From the NCBI RefSeq assembly GCF_014649735.1, contig NZ_BMTP01000006.1:248001-312000 (forward strand): a stretch of DNA of 64,000 nt, read 5' to 3'. The notes under the pieces are model-generated. The model did not search any database, was not told where the DNA came from, and worked only from the letters and a program-made list of their open reading frames with translations. Origin of the DNA: Streptomyces lavendofoliae (GTDB lineage Bacteria > Actinomycetota > Actinomycetes > Streptomycetales > Streptomycetaceae). The translations under genes were made by a program, and so were the position numbers. Numbering within the stretch: position 1 is the stretch's first letter; each line of letters starts with the position of its first letter. Positions 45,577 to 54,865 of this stretch are shown piece after piece.

Positions 45577-47421
45577 ATGCGAATGACTGGACTGGTCGTG
45601 CTTCCGGCCGTGCTGTGCGGGTTGTGCGCGATGAGCCCCGGCACCACGGCCTCCACGCCCGAGCGGCACCGAATCCCCGGGGCGGACCGGGCGGCCACTG
45701 CCCAGGGGACGCGATGGCCGGCGCGCGAGGCGCCGGAGGGTGCCGGCGAGCGGGGCGCGCCCGGCGGGCCGGACGTGGGCGGCGGGTCGGAAGCGCGCGC
45801 GGGGCACGGCGGACCCGGCGCTGCGCGGCAGCGCGGAAGGAACGGGGGGCGCGTCGCCCTTCGGGTGCGCGGTGCCGAGGGGGCCGCCGGGGCGCCGGGG
45901 GTGGCGCGTACCACCGGTGTCCGGGTGTCGGGGGCGCTCACGGCGCAGGCGCCGTCCGCGACCGGCAATCCGATGGCCCCGAACCTCGGCTTCGGCGTCG
46001 TGACGCGGCGGGACGCGCTGCTGGCCGGTACCGGCGCCGCCACGCCCGTCGCGGTGGGCGGCGACCTGACCCTCGGCTCCCGGTTCGGCATCGCGCCGCA
46101 CCGCGCGGGCGGCTACACGGCGCCCGGCGACGCCCGCCCCACCGGCCTCCTGGTGCACGGCACGGTCGACCTCCCCGACAGCGCGGCCGACGCGGTCCTG
46201 CGGGTGGCCGGCGACCACTACGTCAAGGTCGGCGACCTGACCGGCGCCGCCGCCCGGACCACCGGCATGGACGGCGCGCCGGTGAAGACCCGCCTGGTGG
46301 CCGCCGGGGCCGGCTACGGCACGACACCGCGCGTCGAGCTGACCACCGCCCAGCCGCCCGCGTCGGTGGGCCCCGCCCGGGGGCCGCTGGACTTCGGCGC
46401 CCTGTTCACCGGCCACCGGCGGCACGCCGACGCCCTGGCCCGCTGTCCGGCCACGGTGACCCCGCACCGTGCCACCCACGCACCCGGCAGCACGGTGCGC
46501 ATCCGGCTCGCCGACGACCGTACGAACGTCCTGCGGCTGACCGGCGCACAGCTCGCCGCCGTCCGGGAACTGGTGGTGGAGAACCGGCCCACGGCGACCA
46601 GGCCCCTCGTGGTCGCCGTCGACACCACCGCCGAGGGCGGCGCGCTGTCCTGGCGCACGCCGAGGACGACGGGCCTCGACGACGGGGACGCGCGGTACGT
46701 CCTGTGGACCTTCGCCGACACCACGCACCTGACCCTGGCGGCCGGGGACACCCTGCGCGGTTCGGTCTACGCACCGCGTGCGGAGCTGACCGACCGGAGC
46801 CCGGCCGACATCGAGGGCGACGTCGTGGTCCGCTCGCTCCGGTCGACCCCCCGGGCGGGCGGCGTCCGCAGCGCCCCGTTCGCCGCGGAGCCGGAGTGCG
46901 ACCGGACCGCGGCGCCCGCCCCCCTACCGTCACCGGGCCGTGCGGCGGCCCCGGAGGCGGTACGGATGGCGGGGGCGGAGCCGGAACCGGGTCCGGAGGC
47001 GAAGCCGGGCACGGAGCCGGGCCCGGCGGGGGAGCCGGGCCGGAAGGCGGAGGCGGGGGTGGGCCCGGACACGGGCCGGGAGCCGGACCCGGAGGCGAAG
47101 CCGGGTCCGGGGGCGGCCGGGGAGGGGGAGGCGGAGCCGGGCACCGGCCCGGCCGCCCCCGCCGAAGCCGCCACGGACACCCGCCCCGGTTCCGGGCCCT
47201 CCCCCGCCGAAGTCTCGCCCGCCCAGGACTCCGCCCCCGGCACCGCGTCCGGCGGCGGCGCGCCGGACACGCCGCCCGGCACCGCCGCGGTGTCCGCCAT
47301 GGCGGACACCGGCTCCCGGACGAGGCTCTGGCTCCTGGGTGCCGCGGCCGCCCTGCTCGTGGCCATCGGTACCGCCCTGACCAGGGCGTCCCGCCGTGCT
47401 CGCCGGGACCCCGGGCAGTGA
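45577..47421 (+). CDS. choice-of-anchor A surface protein with LAxTG-like sorting signal
   Basis: A 614-residue secreted protein. A signal peptide (MTGLVVLPAVLCGLCAMSPG) and a Gly/Arg/Ala-rich linker lead into a choice-of-anchor A domain of about 300 residues (LGFGVVTRRDALLAGTGAATPVAVGGDLTLGS, then VLWTFADTTHLTLAAGDTLRGSVYAPRAEL). A Pro/Glu/Gly-rich stalk at about 465-570 follows, then MADTG, a hydrophobic helix and RRARRD. The last part resembles a sortase class E signal (LAxTG) with Met for Leu. It is likely cell-wall anchored; function is unknown. Confidence 0.82.
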   Translation: MRMTGLVVLPAVLCGLCAMSPGTTASTPERHRIPGADRAATAQGTRWPAREAPEGAGERGAPGGPDVGGGSEARAGHGGPGAARQRGRNGGRVALRVRGAEGAAGAPGVARTTGVRVSGALTAQAPSATGNPMAPNLGFGVVTRRDALLAGTGAATPVAVGGDLTLGSRFGIAPHRAGGYTAPGDARPTGLLVHGTVDLPDSAADAVLRVAGDHYVKVGDLTGAAARTTGMDGAPVKTRLVAAGAGYGTTPRVELTTAQPPASVGPARGPLDFGALFTGHRRHADALARCPATVTPHRATHAPGSTVRIRLADDRTNVLRLTGAQLAAVRELVVENRPTATRPLVVAVDTTAEGGALSWRTPRTTGLDDGDARYVLWTFADTTHLTLAAGDTLRGSVYAPRAELTDRSPADIEGDVVVRSLRSTPRAGGVRSAPFAAEPECDRTAAPAPLPSPGRAAAPEAVRMAGAEPEPGPEAKPGTEPGPAGEPGRKAEAGVGPDTGREPDPEAKPGPGAAGEGEAEPGTGPAAPAEAATDTRPGSGPSPAEVSPAQDSAPGTASGGGAPDTPPGTAAVSAMADTGSRTRLWLLGAAAALLVAIGTALTRASRRARRDPGQ

Positions 47422-47498
47422 GCGGGACCGCCCATAAATGGCGGGAGTCCGGGTACCCGAACCGCCTCCCGCAGGCCGACGAGGAGGGCTGAGCACCC

Positions 47499-48383
47499 GT
47501 GAGGAACCACTCGCAAGACGCCACCCGGTCCGACGGACCGCCCGGGCCCGACGACCCCAACCGGTCGACCGGCCCCCTGGGGCTCCGGCTGGCCGGGGGC
47601 AGAGCCGTGGAGGGCGAGCCGCGCGACGCGCTCCCGGGCACCCCCACGGGCGGCACGACACCGGCCGGCGCCCCTGACACCCCCGGCGGTCCCGGCACCC
47701 CCGGCCGCCCCGCAGGCGCCGCGGGCGGCACGGCCGGCGCGGGGGCCGAGGGCGCCACGGTCCCCGGAGGCCCCGCCCTCCCCGCGGTCCCCGGAGGCCC
47801 CGCGGGCAGCCACCCCCCGGACCGTACGCAGGCCATCCTGGAGGCCACCAAGCAGGTGGCGGCGCTGCTCAAGGCCGCCGGCCACCCGTTCGCCCTGGCC
47901 GGCAGCGTGGCGGCGTACGCGCACGGGGTGCCGAAGAGCCTCCAGCACGACACCGACTTCGCCATCCTCCGCGAGGACGCCCAGGCGATCGCCGAGGACC
48001 TGGAGGCCGCCGGCATCCAGGTGCGAGTGCCGCCGGAGGACTGGCTGATAAAGGCGCGGAGCCACGGCGAGGAGATCGACCTGATCTTCGAGCTGGCCCG
48101 GCACCCGGTGACCCGGGACCTGCTGGACCGGGCCCACACCCTGCCGGTGGACTCGGTACGGATGCCGGTGCTGGCGCCGACCGACCTGGTGGGCAGCCTG
48201 CTGGCCGCCTTCTCCGAGCACCACTGCGACTTCGGCGCCGTCCTGCCGATCGCCCGCACCCTGCGGGAGAAGATCGACTGGGACCTGCTGCGCCGGGAGA
48301 ACGAAGGCTCCCCGATGCCCGAGGCGTTCCTGTACCTGCTGGAGCGCCTGAACGTGATCGAACCACGGGAGGCAACGCCATGA
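47499..48383 (+). CDS. nucleotidyltransferase-like protein with Gly/Pro-rich N-terminal region
   Basis: A 294-residue protein. Residues 1-105 are low-complexity and Gly/Pro-rich with collagen-like triplets (GGPGTPGRPAG, PGGPAG). Residues 110-294 form a nucleotidyltransferase fold: FALAGSVAAYAHGVPKSLQHDTDFAIL has the GS and DxD-type acidic pair, and GEEIDLIFEL supplies a third acidic residue. The substrate is unknown. The GTG follows GAGGAGGG. The stop overlaps the BON-domain gene (ATGA). Three coupled genes form an operon here. Confidence 0.82.
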   Translation: MRNHSQDATRSDGPPGPDDPNRSTGPLGLRLAGGRAVEGEPRDALPGTPTGGTTPAGAPDTPGGPGTPGRPAGAAGGTAGAGAEGATVPGGPALPAVPGGPAGSHPPDRTQAILEATKQVAALLKAAGHPFALAGSVAAYAHGVPKSLQHDTDFAILREDAQAIAEDLEAAGIQVRVPPEDWLIKARSHGEEIDLIFELARHPVTRDLLDRAHTLPVDSVRMPVLAPTDLVGSLLAAFSEHHCDFGAVLPIARTLREKIDWDLLRRENEGSPMPEAFLYLLERLNVIEPREATP

Positions 48384-48634
48384 GCGCCGCCGACACCGCC
48401 GAGTACCGCATCGCGCACCTGCGGGACCGGCTGGCCAGCGAGGACATCGCCGAGCTGGGCATCAGGATCGAGCAGCGCGGTACCGGGGTGATGTTGTACG
48501 GCACCGTCGCCAGCGCGGACTGCCGGGCCGAGATCCTGCGGATCGCGCAGGAGGAACTGGCCGGGCTGCCGCTGCGCGAGGACCTGGTCGTCGTCTGCGC
48601 GGACGCCCCCGACCACCCCGAGGAGCTGTCGTGA
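48380..48634 (+). CDS. small BON-domain-like protein
   Basis: An 84-residue protein whose core (RIAHLRDRLASEDIAELGIRIEQRGTGVMLYGTVASADCRAEILRIAQEEL) matches the BON fold of about 60 residues, usually a lipid-binding or interaction module in membrane or stress proteins. There is no signal peptide, so it is cytoplasmic. It is translationally coupled to genes on both sides (ATGA and GTGA). Confidence 0.82.
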   Translation: MSAADTAEYRIAHLRDRLASEDIAELGIRIEQRGTGVMLYGTVASADCRAEILRIAQEELAGLPLREDLVVVCADAPDHPEELS

Positions 48635-49416
48635 TCCGAGTAGCGGCCGTCGGCGACATCCACCTGGGCCCCGGCAGCGCGGGCACCCTGCGGCCGGCCT
48701 TCGACACGCTGCACGAGCAGGCGGACCTGCTGCTGCTCGCCGGCGACCTGACCCGGCACGGAACCGCCGAGGAGGGCGAGGTCGTGGCCGGGGAGGTGGC
48801 CGGACTGGGCGTGCCGGTGGTCGCCGTCCTGGGCAACCACGACTACCAGAGCGACCAGGAGGCCGAGGTCACCGCGGCGCTCGACCGGGCGGGGGTGACC
48901 GTCCTGGAGGGCGAGGGCACGGTGCTGGACATCGGCGGCGTGCGCGTCGGCGTCGCCGGGACGAAGGGGTTCGGCGGCGGTTTCGCCGGGCGCAGCGGCG
49001 GTGAGTTCGGCGAGCCGGAGATGAAGGACTTCATCCGCTACACCCGGCGCTGCGCGGACGGCCTGCGGAAGTCCCTGACGATGCTGCGGGAGGCGGACTG
49101 CGCCGTACGGATCGCGCTGACGCACTACGCGCCCGTGCCGGACACCCTCGCGGGTGAGCCGCTGGAGATCTATCCGTTCCTGGGGAGCTACCTGCTGGCC
49201 GAGGCGCTGGACGAGGGCGGCGCCGACCTCGCCGTGCACGGCCACGCCCACCACGGGACCGAGCACGGGATGACCGGCGAGGGCGTACGGGTGCGCAATG
49301 TCGCCCAGCCGGTGATCGGCCGGGCCTTCGCCGTCTACCACCTGCCGGTGCACGCCGGGGGCGCGGCGGGCGACGGCGGTGTGACGGCACGGGCCGGCGC
49401 GGTGGGTGCCCACTAG
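48631..49416 (+). CDS. calcineurin-like metallophosphoesterase
   Basis: A 261-residue phosphoesterase with the motif series [10 protein letters not shown] (D-x-H), [10 protein letters not shown] (GD), VLGNHDY (GNHD) and [13 protein letters not shown] (GHxH), which bind a dinuclear metal centre. Members hydrolyse phosphodiesters or phosphomonoesters. The GTG start overlaps the BON gene stop. It is third in the operon. The C-terminal Gly/Ala-rich tail is disordered. The substrate is unknown, but the pairing with a nucleotidyltransferase hints at a nucleotide-based signal or repair role. Confidence 0.92.
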   Translation: MIRVAAVGDIHLGPGSAGTLRPAFDTLHEQADLLLLAGDLTRHGTAEEGEVVAGEVAGLGVPVVAVLGNHDYQSDQEAEVTAALDRAGVTVLEGEGTVLDIGGVRVGVAGTKGFGGGFAGRSGGEFGEPEMKDFIRYTRRCADGLRKSLTMLREADCAVRIALTHYAPVPDTLAGEPLEIYPFLGSYLLAEALDEGGADLAVHGHAHHGTEHGMTGEGVRVRNVAQPVIGRAFAVYHLPVHAGGAAGDGGVTARAGAVGAH

Positions 49417-49519
49417 TGCGCCGCCCGGACGCCCCGGGAGGCCAGTGACGGGGCATACTGCCACACATAGGTCGAATTCCGGACGTAAGCGCACAAGAGA
49501 AGCAGAGGAGCCGAGGATC

Positions 49520-51178
49520 GTGACGGACGTTTCGAGCCGGGGTCCCGCCCCCGACGACGACCGGAAGGTACTCACCAACCGGCAGGGCCACCCGGTCTAC
49601 GACAACCAGAACCAGCGCACGGTCGGGGCCCGGGGCCCCGCGACGCTGGAGAACTACCAGTTCCTGGAGAAGATCAGCCACTTCGACCGGGAGCGCATCC
49701 CCGAGCGTGTCGTCCACGCGCGGGGAGTGACGGCCTACGGCTACTTCGAGGCGTACGGCGCGTGGGGCGACGAACCGATCAGCCGCTACACCCGCGCCAA
49801 GCTCTTCCAGGAGCGCGGCAAGCGCACCGACCTGGCCGTCCGCTTCTCCACGGTGATCGGCGGGCGTGACTCCTCCGAGGCGGCGCGCGACCCACGCGGC
49901 TTCGCCGTGAAGTTCTACACCGAGGACGGCAACTGGGACCTCGTCGGCAACAACCTGGGCGTCTTCTTCATCCGGGACGCCATCAAGTTCCCCGACGTGA
50001 TCCACGCCCTCAAACCGAACCCGGTCAGCTTCGAGCAGCAGCCGCGCCGGATCTTCGACTTCATGTCGCAGACGCCGGAGTCGATGCACATGCTGGTCAA
50101 TCTGTTCAGCCCGCGCGGCATCCCGGCCGACTACCGCCATATGCAGGGCTTCGGCGTCAACACCTACAAGTGGGTGAACGCGCAGGGCGAGACCAAGCTG
50201 GTCAAGTACCACTGGATGCCCAAGCAGGGCGTGCGGAGCATGACCGAGGAGGACGCCGCGAACGTGCAGGCGCAGGGCCTCGGCCACGCGACCAAGGACC
50301 TCTACGAGGCGGTCGGGCGCGGCGAGTACCCGGAGTGGGAGCTCCTCGTCCAGATGATGGACGACCACGACCACCCGGAGCTGGACTTCGACCCGCTGGA
50401 CGACACCAAGACCTGGCCGGAGCAGGACTTCCCGCCGAAGGCGGTCGGCCGGATGGTGCTCGACCGGATGCCGGAGAACTTCTTCGCCGAGAACGAGCAG
50501 ATCTCCTTCGGCACGGGTGTGCTGGTGGACGGCCTGGACTTCTCGGACGACAAGATGCTGGTCGGCCGGACCTTCTCGTACAGCGACACCCAGCGCTACC
50601 GGGTGGGCCCGAACTACCTCCAGCTGCCCGTCAACCGGGCGAAGAACGCGGACGTCCGGACCAACCAGCGCGACGGGCTGATGACGTACCACGTGGACGG
50701 CGCCGGTGAGAACGCCGACGTCAACTACGAGCCGTCGATCCGGGGCGGGCTGCGCGAGGGCCGGTATCCCACGCACGACGAGCAGGGCCCGGAGATCCGC
50801 GGCAGGCTCACCCGCAAGCGGATCCCCCGGACCAACGACTACCTCCAGGCCGGCCAGCGCTACCTGCTGATGGAGCAGTGGGAGCGGGACGACCTGGTGG
50901 CCAACTTCGTCGGGCTGCTGAAGCAGTGCGACCGGCCGGTGCAGGAACGGATGGTCTGGCACTTCCTGCTCGTCGAGAACGACCTGGGGCTGCGCGTCGG
51001 CGAGGGCCTCGGCATCGCCCCACGGGATGTGGCGCACCTCGAACCCCTGGCGAGCCAGGACCTCACCGACGAGGACCGCAAGCGGTTGGCCAACCTCGGG
51101 GACAACCCGCCCCGGGACGTCGAGGGTCTGACGATGACGCACTGCGTGCCCAACGAGCGGCACGCCGTCACCCGCTGA
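49520..51178 (+). CDS. katA: heme catalase (KatA-type)
   Basis: A 552-residue monofunctional catalase. It has PERVVHARG with the distal His near residue 65, [28 protein letters not shown], and the [14 protein letters not shown] segment with the proximal heme Tyr near residue 353. It decomposes hydrogen peroxide in the cytoplasm. Length places it between small-subunit catalases and the extended large-subunit type, and its C terminus ([34 protein letters not shown]) has the helical end of small-subunit enzymes. The GTG at 49520 follows GAGG. A perfect 14-bp hairpin lies downstream. Confidence 0.95.
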   Translation: MTDVSSRGPAPDDDRKVLTNRQGHPVYDNQNQRTVGARGPATLENYQFLEKISHFDRERIPERVVHARGVTAYGYFEAYGAWGDEPISRYTRAKLFQERGKRTDLAVRFSTVIGGRDSSEAARDPRGFAVKFYTEDGNWDLVGNNLGVFFIRDAIKFPDVIHALKPNPVSFEQQPRRIFDFMSQTPESMHMLVNLFSPRGIPADYRHMQGFGVNTYKWVNAQGETKLVKYHWMPKQGVRSMTEEDAANVQAQGLGHATKDLYEAVGRGEYPEWELLVQMMDDHDHPELDFDPLDDTKTWPEQDFPPKAVGRMVLDRMPENFFAENEQISFGTGVLVDGLDFSDDKMLVGRTFSYSDTQRYRVGPNYLQLPVNRAKNADVRTNQRDGLMTYHVDGAGENADVNYEPSIRGGLREGRYPTHDEQGPEIRGRLTRKRIPRTNDYLQAGQRYLLMEQWERDDLVANFVGLLKQCDRPVQERMVWHFLLVENDLGLRVGEGLGIAPRDVAHLEPLASQDLTDEDRKRLANLGDNPPRDVEGLTMTHCVPNERHAVTR

Positions 51179-51194
51179 TCCGCCGCGCCGTGAC

Positions 51195-51226
51195 CGAGGG
51201 CCCCGCCGTCACCGGCGGGGCCCTCG
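51195..51226. terminator. bidirectional terminator hairpin
   Basis: CGAGGGCCCCGCCG (51195-51208) and CGGCGGGGCCCTCG (51213-51226) form a perfect 14-bp stem with a TCAC loop, between the convergent catalase and SDR genes. The U-tract is missing but the stem is very stable. Confidence 0.85.
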
Positions 51227-51284
51227 CGCACGGCCGGACCCGGACCGCGGCGGGTCCGCCCGGTGAACCGCCCGCGCGGCGGGG

Positions 51285-52094
51285 TCAGGGGCGGCGCCAG
51301 GCGTCGCTCTCCAGGTGGGAGCCGGCCTGCGGGCCCATCCGGAGCATGCCGCCGTCCACGACCCAGGAGGCGCCGGTGACGTACGACGCGTCCTCCCCCG
51401 CCAGGAACGCGATCACCGAGGCGACCTCCCGCGCGTCACCCGGGCGTCCCAGGGGCACACCCGGGCGGGACTGCCTGCGGACGTCCTCGTCGTCCTGGCC
51501 GGTCATCGGGGTGGCGATCTCGCCGGGCGCGACGGCGTTCACGGTGATGCCGTACTCCGCCAGCTCCAGCGCCATGACCTGGGTGAGCAGCCCGAGCCCG
51601 CCCTTGGCCGCGCAGTAGGGCGCCGCCCCGACACGGGGCTGGTGCTCGTGCACGGACGTCACGTTCACGATCCGCCCGCCGTCGCCCTGCTCGATCATGC
51701 GGCGCGCGGCGGCCTGCGAGCAGAGGAACGGCCCGATCAGGTCGACGTCCAGCACCTCCCGGACGGTGTCGTAGGACATGTCCAGGAAGGGCGTGGCCGT
51801 GCCGGTGCCGGCGTTGTTCACCAGGACGTCGATCCGGCCGAGTTCGCCGGCCAGCTCGTCCACGACGCCGGCGGCTTCCGGCAGCCGCGTCAGGTCGAGG
51901 TGCGCGATCGCGGCGCGACGGCCGTGCCCCCGCACCTCCTCGGCGGTCCGCCGCGCGCCCTCCTCGTCGGCGTGCCAGGTGATGCCGACGTCCATGCCCT
52001 CGGCGGCGAGTCGTACGGCGGTGGCCCGGCCGATGCCGGAGTCGGAGCCGGTGACGACGGCGACGGGAGTGCCCCGGTTCACGGGCGGGTTCAT
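51285..52094 (-). CDS. short-chain dehydrogenase/reductase, glucose 1-dehydrogenase-like
   Basis: A 269-residue SDR with TGSDSGIGRATA cofactor loop, DLT, NNAGTGTATPF, VTSVHEHQP and catalytic YCAAKGG with the expected Ser upstream, then AVAPGEIATPMTG. The lipid of residues VDGGMLRMGP closes the family pattern. The HEHQP segment is typical of glucose 1-dehydrogenase-like SDRs. The ATG at 52094 follows GAGGAGG. It is divergent from the FUSC-like gene and convergent with catalase. Confidence 0.92.
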   Translation of the reverse strand: MNPPVNRGTPVAVVTGSDSGIGRATAVRLAAEGMDVGITWHADEEGARRTAEEVRGHGRRAAIAHLDLTRLPEAAGVVDELAGELGRIDVLVNNAGTGTATPFLDMSYDTVREVLDVDLIGPFLCSQAAARRMIEQGDGGRIVNVTSVHEHQPRVGAAPYCAAKGGLGLLTQVMALELAEYGITVNAVAPGEIATPMTGQDDEDVRRQSRPGVPLGRPGDAREVASVIAFLAGEDASYVTGASWVVDGGMLRMGPQAGSHLESDAWRRP

Positions 52095-52208
52095 CGTGCC
52101 TCCTCGGCGAGTTCGTGACATGCGCTCAGGACCTTGGCGGTACCACGTGACGGGTGAGGCGAAACGGCGTACGAGGGGTTCCTGGGACTGAAGTGTGCTG
52201 AGTTGCTC

Positions 52209-53468
52209 ATGATCGGGCACGTGAAGGGGATGCCGGACGTATCAGCACCCGTGATCAAACTGGTGCGGCGGACCACCGAACCCGTCGCGGCGCAGACCCT
52301 GCGTTCCACGGCCGCCGCCGTCATCTCCTTCGTCGTCGCCCTGATGGTCCTGCCGGCGCAACCCGCGCCGCTGACCGCTCCCCTGACCGCTCTCCTGGTC
52401 GTCCAGGTCACCCTGTACGCGACCCTCACCACCGGGATCCGGCGCGTCAACTCGGTCGTCGTCGGGGTCCTCATCGCCATCGGGTTCACCGCCCTGGTCG
52501 GACTGACCTGGTGGAGTCTCGGCCTGACGATCTTCACCTCGCTGATCATCGGCCGGTTCGTGCGGGTGGACGAGTTCGTCCCCGAGGTCGCGATCAGCGC
52601 GATGCTCGTCCTCGGTGTGTCCCAGGCGACTTCCGCGGCCTGGCACCGGGTGCTGGAGACGCTGATCGGCGCCGGGGTAGGACTGCTCTTCAACCTGCTG
52701 TTCGCGCCGCCGGTGTGGACGCAGTCGGCCGGGGCGTCCATCGACGGACTGGCCCGTGCGATGGGCCGCATGTTCCGCTCCATGGGCGCGGAGATCGCCG
52801 AGGGCCACATCCCGTTCCCGCACGCCGCCGCCCGGCTGCACGAGGCGCGCCGGCTGGACCACGACATCGTGGAGGTCGACGCGTCGCTGCGGCAGGCCGA
52901 GGAGAGCCTGCGGATGAACCCCCGCGTGCGGGAGGGGCTGCTGTCCCGGGTGGTGCTCCGCACCGGTCTGGACACGCTGGAGATCTGCGCCGTGGTGCTG
53001 CGGGTGCTGACCCGGAGCATGACCGACCTGGCCAAGTTCCGTACGGAGGAGTCCCTGTTCCCGGCGGACGTGTCGGCGGGGCTCAAGGAGTTGTTCGAGG
53101 AGATGGCCGACGCCATCGAGAGCTTCGCCCTGCTGATCACCACCCAGGTGGCCGCCAACGCGGAGGACGCCGAGGAGCGGCTGACCGCCGCCCTGGCCGC
53201 GAGCCGGGTCACCCGCGACCGGGTCGCCGAAATGCTGCTGGAGGACGTGCGGGAGCATCCCCGCCAGTGGCAACTGCACGGTGCGCTGCTGGCCGAGATC
53301 GACCGGATCCTCGACGAGCTGGACCTCGACAAGCGCAGCGAGCGGCTGATGCAGGAGCTGGACCGGCGCTCGGCCGAGCTGAGCGAGCGCCACCCGCGTC
53401 TGGCGGCGCTGCGCCGCCGGCTGCGCGGCGAGGGCGGCGCGGAACGGCGGCCCGGGGTGGAGAGCTGA
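52209..53468 (+). CDS. FUSC/aromatic-acid-exporter-like membrane protein
   Basis: A 419-residue protein. The N-terminal half has about six hydrophobic segments (AVISFVVALMVLPAQPAPLTAPLTALLVVQVTLYATLT, VGVLIAIGFTALVGLTWWSLGLTIFTSLIIG), as in FUSC or ArAE exporters. The C-terminal half is a long cytoplasmic helical domain, probably coiled coil (LHEARRLDHDIVEVDASLRQAEESL and ELDRRSAELSERHPRLAALRRRLRG). The start is uncertain: ATG 52209 lacks a Shine-Dalgarno sequence, and later ATG/GTG codons are possible. Substrate is unknown. Confidence 0.82.
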   Translation: MIGHVKGMPDVSAPVIKLVRRTTEPVAAQTLRSTAAAVISFVVALMVLPAQPAPLTAPLTALLVVQVTLYATLTTGIRRVNSVVVGVLIAIGFTALVGLTWWSLGLTIFTSLIIGRFVRVDEFVPEVAISAMLVLGVSQATSAAWHRVLETLIGAGVGLLFNLLFAPPVWTQSAGASIDGLARAMGRMFRSMGAEIAEGHIPFPHAAARLHEARRLDHDIVEVDASLRQAEESLRMNPRVREGLLSRVVLRTGLDTLEICAVVLRVLTRSMTDLAKFRTEESLFPADVSAGLKELFEEMADAIESFALLITTQVAANAEDAEERLTAALAASRVTRDRVAEMLLEDVREHPRQWQLHGALLAEIDRILDELDLDKRSERLMQELDRRSAELSERHPRLAALRRRLRGEGGAERRPGVES

Positions 53469-53550
53469 ACCCCGTACGGCCCCGGGACGCATCAGGCGCC
53501 GGGGGCGTGGAACACGTGCGGGTGTCCGTCCACCGATGAGGGAGGCCCCC

Positions 53551-54165
53551 GTGTCCCCGAGCCCGGAGTCCGTGTACGACCGGATCGGGGAGGAGGTCGC
53601 CGCACGCGCCGAGCGGCTGTGGGAGGTGAGCCTCGCGCTGCACGGCGCGCCGGAGACGGCGTTCGAGGAGCGGGAGGCGGCGCGGCTGCTGAGCGGAGAA
53701 CTCGAACGGGAGGGGTTCGCCGTGCTCCGCGGGGTGGCGGGGCTGCCGGCCGCGTTCACCGGCCGGGCCGGCAGCGGTGACGGCCCGTGCGTGGCGCTGC
53801 TGATGGAGTACGACGCGCTGCCGCTGCTGGGGCACGCCTGCGGCCACAACCTGATCGCCGCGGCCGGTCTGGGGGCGGCGCTGGCGGTGCGCGGGGCGCT
53901 CGGCGAGGTGCCGGGCATCGGCCTGTCGGAGCCGGTGCCCGGCGTGTGCCTGGGGTCGTCGGACATCGGCAACGTGGGCACGAGGGTGCCGTCGATCCAT
54001 CCGTTCGTCGCCATCATGGGTGCGGACGCGTCGGACCACACGCCCGAGTTCGCCGAGGCCGCGGCCGGGCCGCGCGGGCGCCAAGTGACGCCGGCCGCGG
54101 CGGAGGCCCTGGCGTGCACGGCGGCCGACGTGCTGCTGCGGCCGGAGGTGCCCGGCCGGGCCTGA
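53551..54165 (+). pseudogene. M20 peptidase/amidohydrolase with large internal deletion
   Basis: The 204-residue product joins an AbgB-like N terminus (VSLALHGAPETAFEEREAARLLSGELEREGF, then MEYDALPLLGHACGHNLIAAAGLGAALAVRGAL) directly to a typical C terminus (CLGSSDIGNVGTRVPSIHPFVAIMGADASDHTPEFAEAA). Full-length relatives are about 390-430 residues, so roughly 180-200 residues are missing, including the dimerisation domain and the conserved acidic catalytic region. The frame remains open and the GTG has GGGAGG upstream. I read it as an in-frame deletion product that is unlikely to be active. Confidence 0.8.
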
Positions 54166-54318
54166 GCCTGCCTGCGGGAGATGGCCGCGGCCGGCCGGTG
54201 AGGCCGACCGGGGCGCCCCCCGGACGTACGCCGGTTCCGGGCGGCGCTCCCCCGGTCTCCGGCCGGCCGTTCGGGGTGGTGTCCGGCCGGCGGACCTCCG
54301 GCCGGCTCGCGGGTGCGG

Positions 54319-54531
54319 TCAGTCCTCGACGGACACCCGGATCGTCTTCACCTCCGTGTCGGCGGCGTCGGGGACGGCCATCCCGGCCTCGACACCTCTG
54401 CGCAGGTAGTGCAGGACCTCGGAGTTGAGCCGTTCGCCGGGCAGTGCCGCCGGGATGCCGGGCGGGTAGGGCGTGAGCATCTCGGCGGTGACCCGGCCGG
54501 CGGCCTTCTCCCACGGCACCCGCTCGACCCG
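54319..54531 (-). pseudogene. C-terminal remnant of an Orn/Lys/Arg decarboxylase
   Basis: About 70 residues beginning RVERVPWEKAAGRVTAEM and containing LTPYPPGIPAALPGERLNSEV and ADTEVKTIRVSVED match the extreme C-terminal domain of PLP-dependent ornithine/lysine/arginine decarboxylases (about 480-500 residues when complete). No upstream PLP domain follows in any frame: the neighbouring minus-strand gene overlaps the point where homology ends. It is a truncated leftover, although a GTG at 54519 could start a short product. Confidence 0.82.
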
Positions 54532-54550
54532 CCCGGTACCGGTGTCGCGG

Positions 54551-54859
54551 TCAGGGCCGGGGGCGGACGCGTTGCCAGCGCGGCTTCGCGTCGGTGCCCC
54601 GGCGGCCGGCGACGGAGGCGCAGCGGGGGCAGACGCGCCGGACCCGGTCGGCCGAGCCGCCGGACTCGGGGAGCGCGTCCTGCCAGGTGACGTGTGGGAA
54701 CCGGCCGAGCCGGGACTTGCTGAGGGCGAGTCCGCAGACGGTCTGGTTCAGGCCGGGCTCCCAGGCGTGGACCTCACCGGCGGGCAGGCGCCGGCGGCCC
54801 TCCTCCTCGTCGGTCCACTCTCCGGAGGCGGCGACCGCGAAGTGCTTCTTCGGCGGCAC
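54551..54859 (-). CDS. small hypothetical protein with Cys pairs
   Basis: A 102-residue basic protein. Its sequence includes FAVAASGEWTDEEEGRRRLPAGEVHAWEPGLNQTVCGLALSKSRLGRFPHVTW, and CPRCAS near the end. TVCG and CPRC suggest a zinc site. The type is common in streptomycetes, but no function is known. The GTG start is six bases after the stop of the SRPBCC gene, so they are probably co-transcribed. Confidence 0.78.
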   Translation of the reverse strand: MPPKKHFAVAASGEWTDEEEGRRRLPAGEVHAWEPGLNQTVCGLALSKSRLGRFPHVTWQDALPESGGSADRVRRVCPRCASVAGRRGTDAKPRWQRVRPRP

Positions 54860-54865
54860 GGCCGG

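Noticed and set aside
47422..47498. GGGTAC at 47451-47456 as a sigma-B-type promoter for the nucleotidyltransferase operon
   Set aside because: No matching GnnT element is present 14-16 bp upstream, so the match is only half of the consensus.
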